Positions 24,205-36,200 of a stretch of DNA of 64,000 bases are shown here, in pieces. A model generated the notes under the pieces. That model was not told the DNA's origin. It saw only the letters and a list, made by a program, of their open reading frames with translations, and made no database searches. Both the position numbers and the translations under genes were made by a program. Positions within the stretch are counted from its first letter, which is position 1. Every line of letters begins with the position of its first letter. Source of the stretch: Aurelia coerulea (lineage: Eukaryota; Cnidaria; Scyphozoa; Semaeostomeae; Ulmaridae); the NCBI GenBank assembly GCA_039566865.1, contig CM076943.1:32124663-32188662 (forward strand), in the 5' to 3' direction.

Positions 24205-25085
24205 TTAGGCCTACCTACCTTAAATGGCAGGCTAAGGTTCCTCTATAGAAAGCAAAATTTTCTTGACTTCTCTCTTCGTAGGTTACTAGCAAATGCTCTA
24301 ATCCAGCCCCACTTTGACTATGCATGCAGTGCTTGGTTTCCATTGATTAATAAAAGGCTAACCAAAAAAATTCAAACAGCTCAAAATAAATGCATCAGGT
24401 TTTGCTTTAGTATGAATAACAGAGCACACATAGGAATCAAAGAATTTAAAAATATAAATTGGCTCCCTACTAAAGAGAGGTTTAAACAATGTACTGCTAC
24501 AAACGTTTACAAATTTTTCGATAATTCAGCCCCATCCTATATGTCGGAGATGTTCTTACCAGCTGGCCAGAGTCGGATTACTCGAAGGTCTAAAAACAAA
24601 TTAAATCAACCATTCCGAAAGAGCAACATAGGGCAAAGTGGTCTATCTTACCTAGGACCTAAGATCTGGAACAATCTACATTCTGACCTAAAGTCTGCTA
24701 AAAACGTTAACAGTTTCAAACATAAGATAAAGGACAATTTCTTTAAAGACCTCCAAAATCAAGAAAACAGTCCCTATATATATTATTAAATTTCTAAAAA
24801 CTGCATAAATAACAAGCCCAACAGGCTGTTACACTTTCTTATGAACGTCTCTTTTTTTTCATGAAAACTTTTCTTTTCTATAATACCCCTGGAGGGACCA
24901 TTATGGAAACAAGGTTGCACTGACCTTTTAATGCTATCCCTGCCATTTTAAACTAGGGGTATTTTTATACTAGATCTTTAGTTTTTATTACCATTTTATA
25001 CATGTAAATAGCCTTTCTTTCCTTTATTACATTTTCAATTTTTACTTTGTATGGCAAAATTTTACATACATACATACATACCTTT
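24205..25085 (+). mobile_element. 5'-truncated LINE with microsatellite tail
   Basis: An open frame from about 24230 to 24789 encodes the C-terminal part of a non-LTR reverse transcriptase: LIQPHFDYACSAWFPLINKR near the start, INWLPTKERF in the middle, and YLGPKIWNNLHSDLKSAKNV followed by NSFKHKIKDNFF at the end. These are the conserved thumb and tail blocks of the CR1/L2/Jockey group. All catalytic blocks are missing. The 3' end carries a (CATA)n run at about 25066-25083, as expected for a LINE tail. Confidence 0.75.
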
Positions 25086-26626
25086 CCTTTCATCGTGTAC
25101 CTTGCTTCGAGAGTCGTGATATTTCACTTCACCGTGTCTTTTACAAAGCTGTGCAATAGCAGACCTTCTTTGTCAAAGCAACCAGCAGCCATACACAAAT
25201 ATTTGTTTATAAACTTGTTTGCAACCTCGGAGAGTTTTGAGCTAAAAATATTTTCTTCAACCATGTGAGTTTCTATTAATTCTGCGCACGCACGCCCTCA
25301 CAGCTACGCCGCAGCTGTGCCGCCATTTTGTGTGAAAACAATTTTCCGTCCTGCTGATGTGAGAAGTGACACCGTGTGCAAACTAGGGGGTCGCGTGAAA
25401 AAGTCAATCCTCAAGATTATTGGAGGACGAGCGTAGTACCTGAGAATAACAATCAATACACGTTTTTATAAGCAACGGCTTTCAAGAAAGTTTACCTGCA
25501 CCTCCAGAAAATTAAGAAACCATGATAAATAGAAGAGGTCAAGTTCCAAGTTAATAAATATTTTTCAAATGCATTCTTCATTCAAATTCTACAGTTTCCT
25601 TTCATGCACAAGGTAAATCCTTAGCCTAATTGAGAATTTAAACTTATTAAACGCTTGCATGCTACTGAACCAATTCTTCCTTTTTGTTATGCTACTTTGA
25701 ATGAAGAAAAGTACTTGCAAAATCAATATTTCAACAACAAAACGGTTAATTTAAACAACTTTGCTAACCTCAGTTTGGACTTGCCCCAAGTCTCTTCCGC
25801 GAAAATAAACCAAAATATATACCTCTGCCTCAAGTCTCTTCCGCAAAAATAAAACCAAAATATATCCCAAGTCAAGTCAGACGACCATAGACACTGCGTG
25901 ACAATAAGCGAACAACCAGCTGAAAAATTTCTTAGCAGTGCCAACCCCCAGCTCAATTTACCGAAAGTTTTGTTTACTGGCCATAGCAACGGGCTCTGAC
26001 CACAGCAACGTGTAACGCGCTTGCGAGAAAAGTGAACAATGGAGTTAGGAAAAGTTGCATACCCCTAAGTTTTTCTTGTTACTGGGATTTTCAAATTCTA
26101 ACATTTGTTAGAGTTGACCAATCAAAAATCACGCTGTCTGATTCCCTGTGGCTAGATCGTATAACAGTTGATATCGTTTTTCATAACACCGGAATTTGAA
26201 ACCACAAAGTTATTCATACGTCATCTGGACCTTGAGAGGACTGACTCTGTGTACTTCTGGGTCACGGTACGGTTTTAGGACACTCTCTGTACTGGGTCAC
26301 AGGACACCCATTACTCTACAGTACTGGGAATAAACACACTTCCTACAAGGTAGGCGCCCTTGGTTAAAGGCACACTGTCGTGGCATTGATTGGATAAATA
26401 AGACAATATGAAAGAATAGAATTAGGCAGGCTTCAGTAATTTCGATGTACACTGAAATTCACGAAGATGATAACGATCAGACTCCCTTTATTCTCGAAAC
26501 AAAGTATGATCTAAGAGCATAAAGGCTTTATAATGATCCAGAGGCCAGGTCTTTTGTTAGGGATTTCAACATCACAACCAGCCAATTACAGCCACAACAG
26601 TGTCCCTTTAAATTTAAATTTGATTT
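25086..26626. other. Intronic stretch with an inverted repeat copy
   Basis: No gene is seen. About 26035-26365 (including CAGTACTGGGAATAAACACA) is an inverted, diverged copy of about 19385-19490. Positions 25790-25860 hold a short direct repeat (CAAGTCTCTTCCGC..AAAATAAA). The rest is unclassified. Confidence 0.45.
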
Positions 26627-28336
26627 TGCAATAGACCATTTCGCAATTTGGAGAAAAAGACTGAGGAGAGCGTGGCCCATTCTGACAGCCTTGGCAACAG
26701 GGAAATCTAGGGAATCCCCTGTTCTGCAGTGCAAAGTGTACGGTTGGCGGCTCGCTCGCATCTCTCTCCAAACTCGAGTTATTTTCGATTTATTTGCAAC
26801 TTCCAAGAGTTATGCGATGCTTGTTTCGTATGGTAAGTGTTTTCTGTGGATTATTTAGCCGTTTTGCCATCTTTTCGCTCATTTGTGAATGTATTTTGAG
26901 CCATTTTATTTCAGTTGTTTCCCTCGAGTTTGAGGCGGCTTAAGTTAGGCCTATTGATCTTGCATCATCTTCCCTTGACTTCAATTGACTTGGTTTGACC
27001 TGTTATTGCTTGATGAATTTATCAAAACAGTACACGATTTTATTGTGAATCTTTAGATCATTCCAAACGATGCTTTTCATTTGCTTGCATTGCCGTAAAT
27101 GCGTTCGATTATGTAGTAAACAAGCAAAACTTCGTTATAGGTCGGCTAGGCCTATAAACTGAGCCGTTTCCAAGTCGAGGGAAAATACCTGAAATAAAGT
27201 GGCTCAAATTACACTAAAAAATGAGCGAAAAGATTTCAAAACGGCTAAATAATCTTAAGACAACACTTACCATACGAAACAAGCATCGCATAACTCTTGG
27301 AAGTTGCAAATAAATCGAAAATAACTCGAGTTTGGAGAGAGATGCGAGCGAGCCGCCAACCGTACACTTTGCACTGCAGAAGAGGGGATTCCCTAGATTT
27401 CCCTGTTGCCAATGCTGTCAGAATGGGCCGCGCTCTCCTCAGGCCTAGGTTAAACGTCGCTCTTCTCATGTGCCGAACCTAATACAATTAGGAGTGACTG
27501 TAGAGCGACGGTAGAGCGACACTGAATTATACGTCGCTCCTAATGTGTCGCTCCTAATATAAAGACAATTAAATTTCTGATATCCTTTGTAGCCTAGCAA
27601 CAAAATCCTTCAGCTTTTGTTCTCAAAGTAATAACGAACAAAAGCATGTTTAAAAAACTGACGCAACTAATTTTGAGAAAGCAAAACACAACGAACTCTT
27701 CTGGGCAAGCAAAATAATGCTTAAACTTTGTCATGGACATAGCTGTACAGTGTTTTATCGTATAAAACGAAGAATAATCAACAACATCTCAGTCATAAGT
27801 TATACCTGGTAGCTAGCCGGGGACGTGCCACTTTTGCAATGTCACACGTCTGCGTTCAGAGTTGAGTTTGTGTCCACCATGCGGAAATCAAGCTATACTA
27901 TTAATTGAAAGTTTTGTTTTTGTTTCGTTCGATTGAAAATTAGAATACAGTCACCAATGTCTGTCTGGGGCGCAACAAAATCAAGAGAAGCCATTGTCCT
28001 TTTAGTCACGGCTAGCGAATTTCCCGTTATTCGAAGATATACGCATGCTCTGCCTCGATTTAAAACGGAAAAGTATGAGGAATAATTTATGCATTAAGTT
28101 CGGCGCATGAGAAGAGCGACGCCTAACTTGAAGTCGCTCCAGAGTCGCATAATGCGACAGGACCAGTCGCTCCAAGTACATTCTGCTGCACCTAATTAAA
28201 TTTGCCGAACTTAATCAAGTTAAACGTCGCTCTTCTCATGCGCCTAATTCAACTATTAGGTTCGGCGCTTGAGAAGAGCGACGTTTAACCTAGGCCTCAG
28301 TCTCTTTCTCCAAATTGCGAAATGGTCTATTGGCTT
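26627..28336. repeat. Large palindrome interrupted by a DNA element
   Basis: The left arm (about 26627-26957) is repeated in reverse complement at about 27141-27441 and continues at 28297-28336 beyond an inserted element. Shared landmarks are CTCTCTCCAAACTCGAGTTA, CGATGCTTGTTTCGTATGGT and ATTTCGCAATTTGGAGAAA. The spacer is about 180 bp. It is probably a foldback-type transposon; no coding is recognised, and matching ORFs on both arms are mirror images. Confidence 0.7.
27442..28296. mobile_element. 855-bp TIR element with GTCGCTC repeats, 3-bp TCA duplication
   Basis: The ends read GGCCTAGGTTAAACGTCGCT in both directions and continue for about 40 bp through CGAACCTAATA. TCA flanks both sides (27439-27441 and 28297-28299), and deleting the element with one TCA restores the right arm of the surrounding palindrome. 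Inside are many GTCGCTC/GAGCGAC words near both ends, as in transposase-binding subterminal repeats. A 3-bp duplication and GGCC-type ends suggest PIF/Harbinger, but TCA deviates from the usual TWA. Confidence 0.75.
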
Positions 28337-28715
28337 GACAAGAATTCTGACATGTAGATTTTTGTTTTTGATGTTCAAGAAAGGTTTCGTGATTCAGTTG
28401 TCTTTGTTTCAATGTTTGATTTTCATCATGAATTCGCAAATTTACACATCCCAAGATAAAATTTCAGTTTACCCTTTCAAAACGTATTTTGCAAGGCTTA
28501 ATCTGTCAAAAGAAAACAAAGATCATAAAATCGAGCGAATTGAAGCCAAGGAATTTAAATTTGAAAGTTAATGCTATTTTGTGAACTTGCTTTGCTAAGA
28601 AAGAAGCCTTAAATACACTTTTTAGTCTCAACTCGAAAAAGGTTTTCTCAGCACTAAATTGTCTGATTTGAAAAGTGTTTGTGTGTTAATGTACCTCAAA
28701 ATGTTGATAATTTAG
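28337..28715. repeat. Dispersed copy of the 37.3-38.6 kb foldback arm
   Basis: This segment, for example TTTGATTTTCATCATGAATT, CACATCCCAAGATAAAATTT and TTTCTCAGCACTAAATTGTC, matches the arm at about 38280-38640 and inverted at about 37330-37660. It is a single arm without its partner and continues from the interrupted palindrome, so the two repeats may be parts of one larger family. Confidence 0.6.
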
Positions 28716-28829
28716 CGGGCAACGTTCTTAGATGTCTTCCTGCTTGAATTATTTATCAAACTTGTACTAATTCAGCGGCTAAAGGTCATGTAGGTAGCTT
28801 TATTTATCTTTCTCCAAAGGCTCTGTATA

Positions 28830-29334
28830 GACTTATGACTTTTCGTCCCTTGTTTCCCTGCGTTCTTTGATTTACTAATATCACTTGGTAATAGGGACTC
28901 ATACAATTACTCTTATAGAGTGGGCCCCTTTAGACCCATATGGAGTGGCTCCGTATTGCTAGAATTTAGTTTTCAACCAATGAGGAGGCGCTATTTAGAC
29001 AGTTGTTGTTGCATACGGTTGATACGACCTAGAGTTCTCGTAGCTGCGTTGCATCTATTTTGTTTCTACAGAGGATGATTACTGCTTGAAAGGTATATAT
29101 TTTGCGATGAGTAGGTCAGGAAACATTATTCTTTGTACTAAAAGTTTGTTTTTTAATGTTGAAGCTCTTCAAACCAGATTTTGAAGCGATTTTGTTGAGT
29201 GTACGAGAACTCCCGCTAGTTTAGGCCATTTTGAAACAGGGAGCCCACTTTATAAGAGTTACGGCATGAGTCCCTATGGAGCAAGTGATATCAACAAATC
29301 AAAGAAAGCAGGGAAACAAGGGACGAAAAGTCTA
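28830..29334. mobile_element. 505-bp MITE with 9-bp duplication, same ends as the 6.2-kb element
   Basis: Flanked by a perfect 9-bp duplication GGCTCTGTA (28821-28829 and 29335-29343). The left end is TAGACTTATGACTTTTCGTC and the right end read inward is TAGACTTTTCGTCCCTTGTT; about 100 bp of each arm are complementary, with a 7-base indel near the tip. The terminus closely matches that of the element at 44015-50238. A 9-bp duplication is typical of Mutator-like elements. Confidence 0.85.
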
Positions 29335-29538
29335 GGCTCTGTAGCTACATCTAAGCCCAAAGTTCGAAATTCGAACCTGAGAACTCGATAAAATTCGTCA
29401 ACTAAATCGTCATTTACCTCGCTCTTTTGCACAATGTAAGTTTATCGGCAAATAACGACGGTAAATGAAAATTTGATTTGCAAGTCGCTACTTTCAACAA
29501 GAAATTGTACGGTAGGATAAAGATCTTAATAATCCATG

Positions 29539-29716
29539 CGTTAGAATATTCTAAGGGCACCTCACCACAATACATTGGACCTCCTGTGGTTGTATCTTTT
29601 TATCAATGAAATATAACTGTGAAATGTGCGTTAGAATATTCTAAGGCCACCTCACCACAACACATTGGGCCTCCTGTGGTTGTATCTTTTTATCAATAAA
29701 ATATAACTATGAAATG
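29539..29716. repeat. 89-bp tandem duplication
   Basis: Two adjacent copies begin GCGTTAGAATATTCTAAGG at 29539 and 29628 and differ at only a few bases. It lies about 90 bp upstream of the 22-base exon at 29807. Confidence 0.9.
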
Positions 29717-29806
29717 TGAAAATCAAATGACAGTTTATGTTCTCCCCATCCCATATTGTTCCTTGTAGTCAGCTGATCTTTAACTGAGACATTTATTCTT
29801 TTGCAG

Positions 29807-29828
29807 CTTATCAATACGTCACCAAAAT
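29807..29828 (+). CDS. 22-base exon of the CaaX coiled-coil gene
   Basis: TTATTCTTTTGCAG precedes CTTATCAATACGTCACCAAA plus AT, followed by a strong GTAAGT donor. It is entered in phase 0 after the exon ending at 12438, encodes LINTSPK and leaves a T. That T joins CA at 30142 to give Ser, making the continuous peptide LINTSPKSPRGKVNG. The two S-P sites continue the Pro-directed pattern of the previous exon. Confidence 0.7.
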
Positions 29829-30141
29829 GTAAGTATTGTATGTTTTGAAACATTTGTAAATTTACTGTGTATGCTAATAGTCAGCCTTGCCTGATAAGCA
29901 AAAACAAGTTTTAGCATTTGTTTAGAATTGTTCAATCGTGAATTATCCACCTATTTGACAGTTTGTGCAAATTTATTCGTGCATGACTACCGTGGTAAAT
30001 TAGATATGATTTAATGTCATTTTGTAGTAGAAATGCCTACTTAGATGGAGAGATTTAAATCGGACATGTTAGATAGCTCGATAGATAGTGCAGTCCGTAG
30101 TTCAACTTAGAAATTCTTATCGATGTCTTTTTCTTTCTTAG

Positions 30142-30173
30142 CACCACGCGGAAAAGTTAACGGAAGTAAGAAG
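30142..30173 (+). CDS. 32-base exon of the CaaX coiled-coil gene
   Basis: A long pyrimidine tract ending TTTCTTTCTTAG precedes CACCACGCGGAAAAGTTAAC and the rest of the exon, with a GTAGGC donor. The first two bases complete the Ser codon begun at 29828. The peptide is PRGKVNGSKK and the exon ends in phase 0. The short intron before it (313 bp) and the matching phases on both sides support it. Confidence 0.72.
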
Positions 30174-30332
30174 GTAGGCTTAACAGTAAGCCGTTTACAT
30201 TATTTGTTTAATTTGGTCATTTTGTCAACTTGATTTATTACAATATGTTTGCGTTGACTTATTTAGTCTGATAAGACTTATAAGGTGGAAGTAAGACGAA
30301 GGAAGGAGGCAGAGACCAATCAAAGTAGTTAA

Positions 30333-31381
30333 GGTTACTGTGCCCCTTCGGGGCAAAAAAATCTTTCATTAGATAAATTTTTGAAGTTTTAGATATATGG
30401 ATAACACATGCATCTACCTACAATTTCTGACAATTTTAAGGAATTTTCCTTTATTTTTCGGTGAATTATAAACGATTTAAGGCTCCCAGTTAAGAAGACA
30501 ATTTGATGACTAAAGGTTGAAGTTACACATAATTGGCTGAAATTTGGCAGACAGAGAGAAAAGCATAGGGGGACCAAAGTGTTTCGCACTTTTGAGAAAA
30601 TTGCAGGTCCAAATGAAACGGGATCCCACAAAAGTATAGAAACTTACCCTCTTTAAACGGCTTCAAAAAGGAAGTAAAACAACTTCTCAGGAGCTGAGGT
30701 AGGTGAGTTCGTTTTGGTCTCCCTGGCCTCGCGATATTTCGGGGACGGTGCTTTATGGGTCTTCCGTTTTGGACCGGAGTGGGCCTGTGGGGTGCCGTCT
30801 TTCGGGGGTGTTGCGGGGCTATGGGGGACTGGCCGTATTCATCTACCTCAATGGCAGTTAAAGCACGACCCCTAGGAAGAGCAGCCCATTATGTTTTCAA
30901 ACATCTATTTCATTAAGTAGTTTTTCCTTTTTTTTTAATACTTTATAATTGGCTGATAGGATATCGTGCCTAAATATTAATGATATGATATGATATGATA
31001 TATGAACATTGAAATGAATCTCAAAACGAGGCCAGGGGGCGAAGAGCAAAATTGTTTTATTAATTATTCTGAAGCAAGACACACAAAGGAATATCTGAGA
31101 CACCCTTTGCCAGATTGATATATTGAGAATGCAAACAATCTCATTGGATTTATATGAAACTTATCTCGGGGTACAGGGAGGTCATAAAAGGGGGGAAGGT
31201 CCTTTTTTCGCGTTTTTCGGTGTATAGCGCTTGGTTCTTGGATATTTGTATTATTTTTGACTATTAAATACCCTCCATTTAATGACAAATTGAATGATGT
31301 ATACTTTATACGTGTTTTGTTGCGTGTGTGACGGTCAAGGGAGAATACATCGAGAATGGTCACTGAAGAGGTACAGTAACC
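30333..31381. mobile_element. TTAA-flanked TIR element carrying a LINE 3' scrap
   Basis: Both ends read GGTTACTGTRCCYCTTC inward and are flanked by TTAA (30329-30332 and 31382-31385). TTAA duplications are made by piggyBac and Kolobok transposases. Inside, at about 30640-30900, a frame with NGFKKEVKQLLRS and the G-rich sequence after it look like a LINE C-terminus and 3' UTR inserted later. No transposase is recognised. Confidence 0.65.
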
Positions 31382-31625
31382 TTAAAGTCAGATTTTTGCA
31401 ATCTGAAATATGAATTGCTCTTTACAGGGGAAATGTTGAATTAAACAGCAAAATAACTAAAAAGACGTTAACAGTGTAAACTTTTGGACTAGAATGCATC
31501 TTGATACAAGGCTCGTATTGTCTTTGATTAGATCTCATAGGATTGGGTCTCATAGGATTGGGTCTCATAGGATTCTCATAGCAATGGGCTTCGCTCTCGG
31601 TCCTTTCTTCAGTTCGACATTACTA

Positions 31626-32361
31626 CAGGGTGTTCCAGAAAAATTGTTCGAAATTTGATTAAATGTAATAAAATAATGATAAAATGTACAGGTTCCTGGT
31701 AAGATAACCCTGTTCCTAAGATTTTAAATTAATTTTAGACGCCAAAATCTTTCGAATCCGCTAAGAATGCACGGAGTTACGGGCTTTTGAAGTTCAAGAT
31801 TGTACGAAAGCTGAAACCAGACGCCTCTAACTGACTTGTTTTTCAAAAAGACGTCCCAAAACCGAGGAAAAGGAAGACTGTCCAATGTGTTACTTCTTGT
31901 TGATATCAGAGCAAACAAAATAGGACTTCAAAAGTAATTTAATTCTTGCAACCGTTGCCGAAATTGATTAAGAATGCAAGTATCTGAAAACATGGAATGA
32001 AAACTTAATCCATGAGAGAAGGGGCGATTCAAAATTGTGCTGAACAGGATTCCTCCTAGCATCCATAACCTTGATTCAATGTTACTAGTTTATCGAAAGT
32101 GCTTTTGAAATTACATTTGATTTGCTTTGAATAAACGAGATTCCACTTTCACAAAATGTTCAATTTAGGGGCGTCTGGTTTCAGCTTTCGCACAAACTTG
32201 AACTTCGAAAGCTCATAACTCCGTGAATATTTAGCCGATTTGCTAGCTTCTGGTGTCTAAAATTAATTTACAATCTGGTTATCCTACCATGGAGCCCGTT
32301 AAATATTTCGTTATTTTTTAATATTTAATCAAACGCCGAACAATTTTTTTGAGACACCCTA
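31626..32361. mobile_element. Mariner-type palindromic MITE (736 bp)
   Basis: Left end CAGGGTGTTCCAGAAAAATT, right end read inward TAGGGTGTCTCAAAAAAATT, with TA on both sides. Complementarity continues inward, for example GGTTTCAGCTTTCG at about 32178 against CGAAAGCTGAAACC at 31807. It belongs to the same broad group as the MITEs at 13378 and 13566. No coding is recognised. Confidence 0.8.
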
Positions 32362-33160
32362 TAATTCACGCAATTATGCCCATTATTACATAAGTAAACC
32401 TGAGTCTGTTATAGGAATGCTGCATCTTTCTTTCAATTGATCTTTCAAAAGAAAAGTTGCTATTACCTGTGTTTGCAAACCGAGAAATTCTCTAGAATAA
32501 ACTCTTTTTGTATCAAGCTTATCTTTTAAATACAGTATTACCGCGCCTCTAAGAAAAGACTGCAGCCTGCCAGATGGCACCATAGTCATTGTCCAACATA
32601 TGCTTTCATATAACATTCATATAATATTTATAAGAAACCAAGCAGCCTGGTTCTACAAAATGAATTTCTTAGTGGCGGGGTAATACTATATGGTATACAC
32701 TCGGTAGTTTATGAATTACATAGCATCTGTTATTCGTTTGAGTGTGTTTTCATACTTAACTACATATTTGTATCGCTTTCCTACACCACAATAAAGGAAG
32801 AGATATTTTGTAACCATGGGGAAGAATGTGTCTTGGTTGAGAAAACAAACATCAAGGAAATTTTCTGGAAACTATTCGAGATTGATATTTGATTGTTTAA
32901 CCAAAGGTTTGATTGTTTTATCAATCGTTTGTCTTCTTGAAATACACCAGTACGTTGCAGCATATCCAGAGAAAGGAAACCCCCATTCAGTATCTATGAA
33001 AAACTATATCATTATATCTCAGGGAAGCTGAACGAGGATAAAATAAAATTCAATCTTGAAAAGGAAGTGACAATGTAGTTCAATGCAATTCTTTCAATGT
33101 CGACTTTTTGAAAGTAATAGCAAACAGTCATTTTTATTAAAGTGTTCTTTTACGTCGTAG

Positions 33161-33189
33161 ATGAATGGAGATGTTGGAAAAGAGGAACT
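33161..33189 (+). CDS. 29-base exon of the CaaX coiled-coil gene
   Basis: TTTTACGTCGTAG precedes ATGAATGGAGATGTTGGAAA and the rest of the exon; the donor is GTAAGT. It is entered in phase 0, encodes MNGDVGKEE and leaves CT. That CT joins G at 36745 to give Leu and the in-frame sequence EELYPTAVFERESSDS. The charge switches here from basic to acidic. An alternative acceptor at 33287 would instead end the protein after about 11 residues. Confidence 0.7.
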
Positions 33190-33287
33190 GTAAGTTCTGG
33201 TTATTTCTTCACGTATTTTTTGTTCTAGAAAAACGCCACATCATCCCCTCGTATTAAACTAACAAGCGTTTGCATTTCATCTCGTAG

Positions 33288-36200
33288 CTGCAAAAGCCAG
33301 GCTGAAAATATGCTCAGCTAGGGATTCAATAATGATATTTGTCAGGCATAAACTCAGATATTTGCAGAAAAACAAGGCAGAAAATGTGCTCAGCACAGGG
33401 ATTCACAATTATGATATTTGTCAGGCATAAAATCAGATATCTGCAAAAAATCAGGCAGAAATCATGCTCAGCTAGGGAATCAATAATGATATTTGTCAGG
33501 CATCAAATCAGATATCTGCAGAAAATCAGTCAGAGAATATGCTCAGCTAGGGAATCAATAATGATATTTGTCAGGCATCAAATCAGATATCTGCAGAAAA
33601 TTAGGCAAAAATATGCTCAGCTATGGAATCAATGATGATATTTGTCAGGCATCAAATCAGATATCTGCAGAAAATCAGGCAGAAAATATGCTCAGCTAGG
33701 GAAGCAATGATGATATTTGTCAGGCATCAAATCAGATATCTGCAGAAAAACAAGGCAGAAAATGTGCTCAGCACAGAGATTCACAATTATGATATTTGTC
33801 AGGCATAAAATCAGATATCTGCAAAAATCAGGCAGAAATTATGCTCAGCTAGGGAATCAATAATGATATTTGTCAGGCATCAAATCAGATATCTGCAGAA
33901 AATCAGGCAGAGAATATGCTCAGCTAGGGAATCAATAATGATATTTGTCAGGCATCCAATCAGATATCTGCAGAAAATTAGGCAAAAATATGCTCAGCTA
34001 TGGAATCAATGATGATATTTGTCAGGCATCAAATCAGATATCTGCAGAAAATCAGGCAGAAAATATGCTCAGCTAGGGAAGCAATGATGATATTTGTCAG
34101 GCATCAAATCAGATATCTGCAGAAAGTTAGGCAAAAATATGCTCAGCTAGGGAATCAATGATGATATTTGTCAGGCATCAAATCAGATATCTGCAGAAAA
34201 TCAGGCAGAAATTATGCTCAGCTAGGGAATCAATGATGATATTTGTCAGGTATCAAATCAGATATCTGCAGAAAATTAGGCAGAAATTATGCTCAGCTAG
34301 GGAATCAATGATGATATTTGTCAGGTATCAAATCAGATATCTGCAGAAAATCAGGCAGAGAATATGCTCAGCTAGGGAATCAATGATGATATTTGTCAGG
34401 CATCAAATCAGATATCTGCAGAAAATTAGGCAAAAGTTATGCTCAGCTAGGGATTCAATAATGGTATTTGTCAGGCATCAAATCAGATATTTGCAGAAAG
34501 ACCAGGCAGAAAATGTGCTCAGCTATGGAATCAATAATGATGTTTGTCAGGCATTGAATCCGTTATCTGCAGAAAATTAGGCAGAAATTGTGCTCAGCTA
34601 GGGATTCAATAATTGTATTTGTCAGGCATCCAATCAGATATCTGCAAAGAATCTGGCAAAAATATGCTCAGCTAGGGAATCAATAATGATGTTGGTCAGG
34701 CATTAAATCCGTTATCTGCAGGAAAATTAGGCAGAAATTGTGCTCATCTAGGGATTCAATAATGGTATTTGTGAGGCATCCAATCAGATATCTGGAAAGA
34801 ATCAGGCAAAAATATGCTCAGCTAGGGAATCAATAATGATATTTGTCAGGCATCAAATCAGATATCTCCAGAAAATTAGCAGAAAATATGCTCTGCTAAG
34901 GATTCAATAATGATGTTTTTCAGGCATCAAATCAGATATCTACAGAAAATTAAGCAGAAAATATGCTCAGCTAGGGATTCAATAATGTTATTTGTCAGGC
35001 ATCAAATCAGATATCTGCATAAAATTAGGCAGAAATTATGCTCAGCTAGGGATTCAATAATGATATTTGTCAGGCATCAAATCAGATATCTGCAGAAAAT
35101 CAGGCAGAGAATATGCTCAGCTAGGGAATCAATAATGATATTTGTCAGGCATCCAATCAGATATCTGCAGAAAATTAGGCAAAAATATGCTCAGCTATGG
35201 AATCAATGATGATATTTGTCAGGCATCAAATCAGATATCTGCAGAAAATCAGGCAGAAAATATGCTCAGCTAGGGATTCAATGATGATATTTGTCAGGCA
35301 TCAAATCAGATATCTGCAGAAAATTAGGCAGAAAATATGCTCAGCTAGGGAATCAATAATGATATTTGTCAGGCATCAAATCAGATATCTGCAGAAAATT
35401 TGGCAAAAATATGCCCAGCTAGGGAATCAATAATGATATTTGTCAGGCATCAAATCAGATATCTGCAGAAAATTAGGCAAAAATATGCTCAGCTAGGGAT
35501 TCAATAATGATATTTGTCAGGCATCAAATCAGATATCTGCAGAAAATTAGGCAGAAAATATGCTCAGCTAGGGAATCAATAATGATATTTGTCAGGCATC
35601 AAATCAGATATCTGCAGAAAATTAGGCAGAAAATATGCTCAGCTAGGGAATCAATAATGATATTTGTCAGGCATCAAATCAGATATCTGCAGAAAATCAG
35701 GCAAAAATATGCTTAGCTAGGGAATCATTAATGATATTTGTCAGGCATTAAAATCAGATATCTGCAGAAAATCAGGCAAAAATATGCTTAGCTAGGGAAT
35801 CAATAATGATATTTGTCAGGCATCAAATCAGATATCTGCAGAAAATTAGGCAAGAATATGCTTAGCTAGGGAATCAATAATGATATTTGTCAGGCATAAA
35901 ATCAGATATCTGGAAAGAATCAGGCAAAAATATGCTTAGCTTGGGAATCAATAATTATATTTGTCAGGCATAAAATCAGATATCTGGAAAGAATCAGGGA
36001 AAAATATGCTTAGCTAGGGAATCAATAATGATATTTGTCAGGCATAAAATCAGATATCTTGATAGAATCAGGGAAAAATATGCTTAGCTAGGGAATCAAT
36101 AATGATATTTGTCAGACATCAAATCAGATATCTGCAGAAAATCAGGCAAAAATATGCTTAGCTAGGGAATCAATAATGATATTTGTCAGGCATCAAATCA

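Noticed and set aside
26528..27482. Matching ORFs on opposite strands (MEVANKSKITRVWREMRASR)
   Set aside because: They are the two arms of one palindrome; similarity reflects the inverted repeat, not two genes. No family signature.
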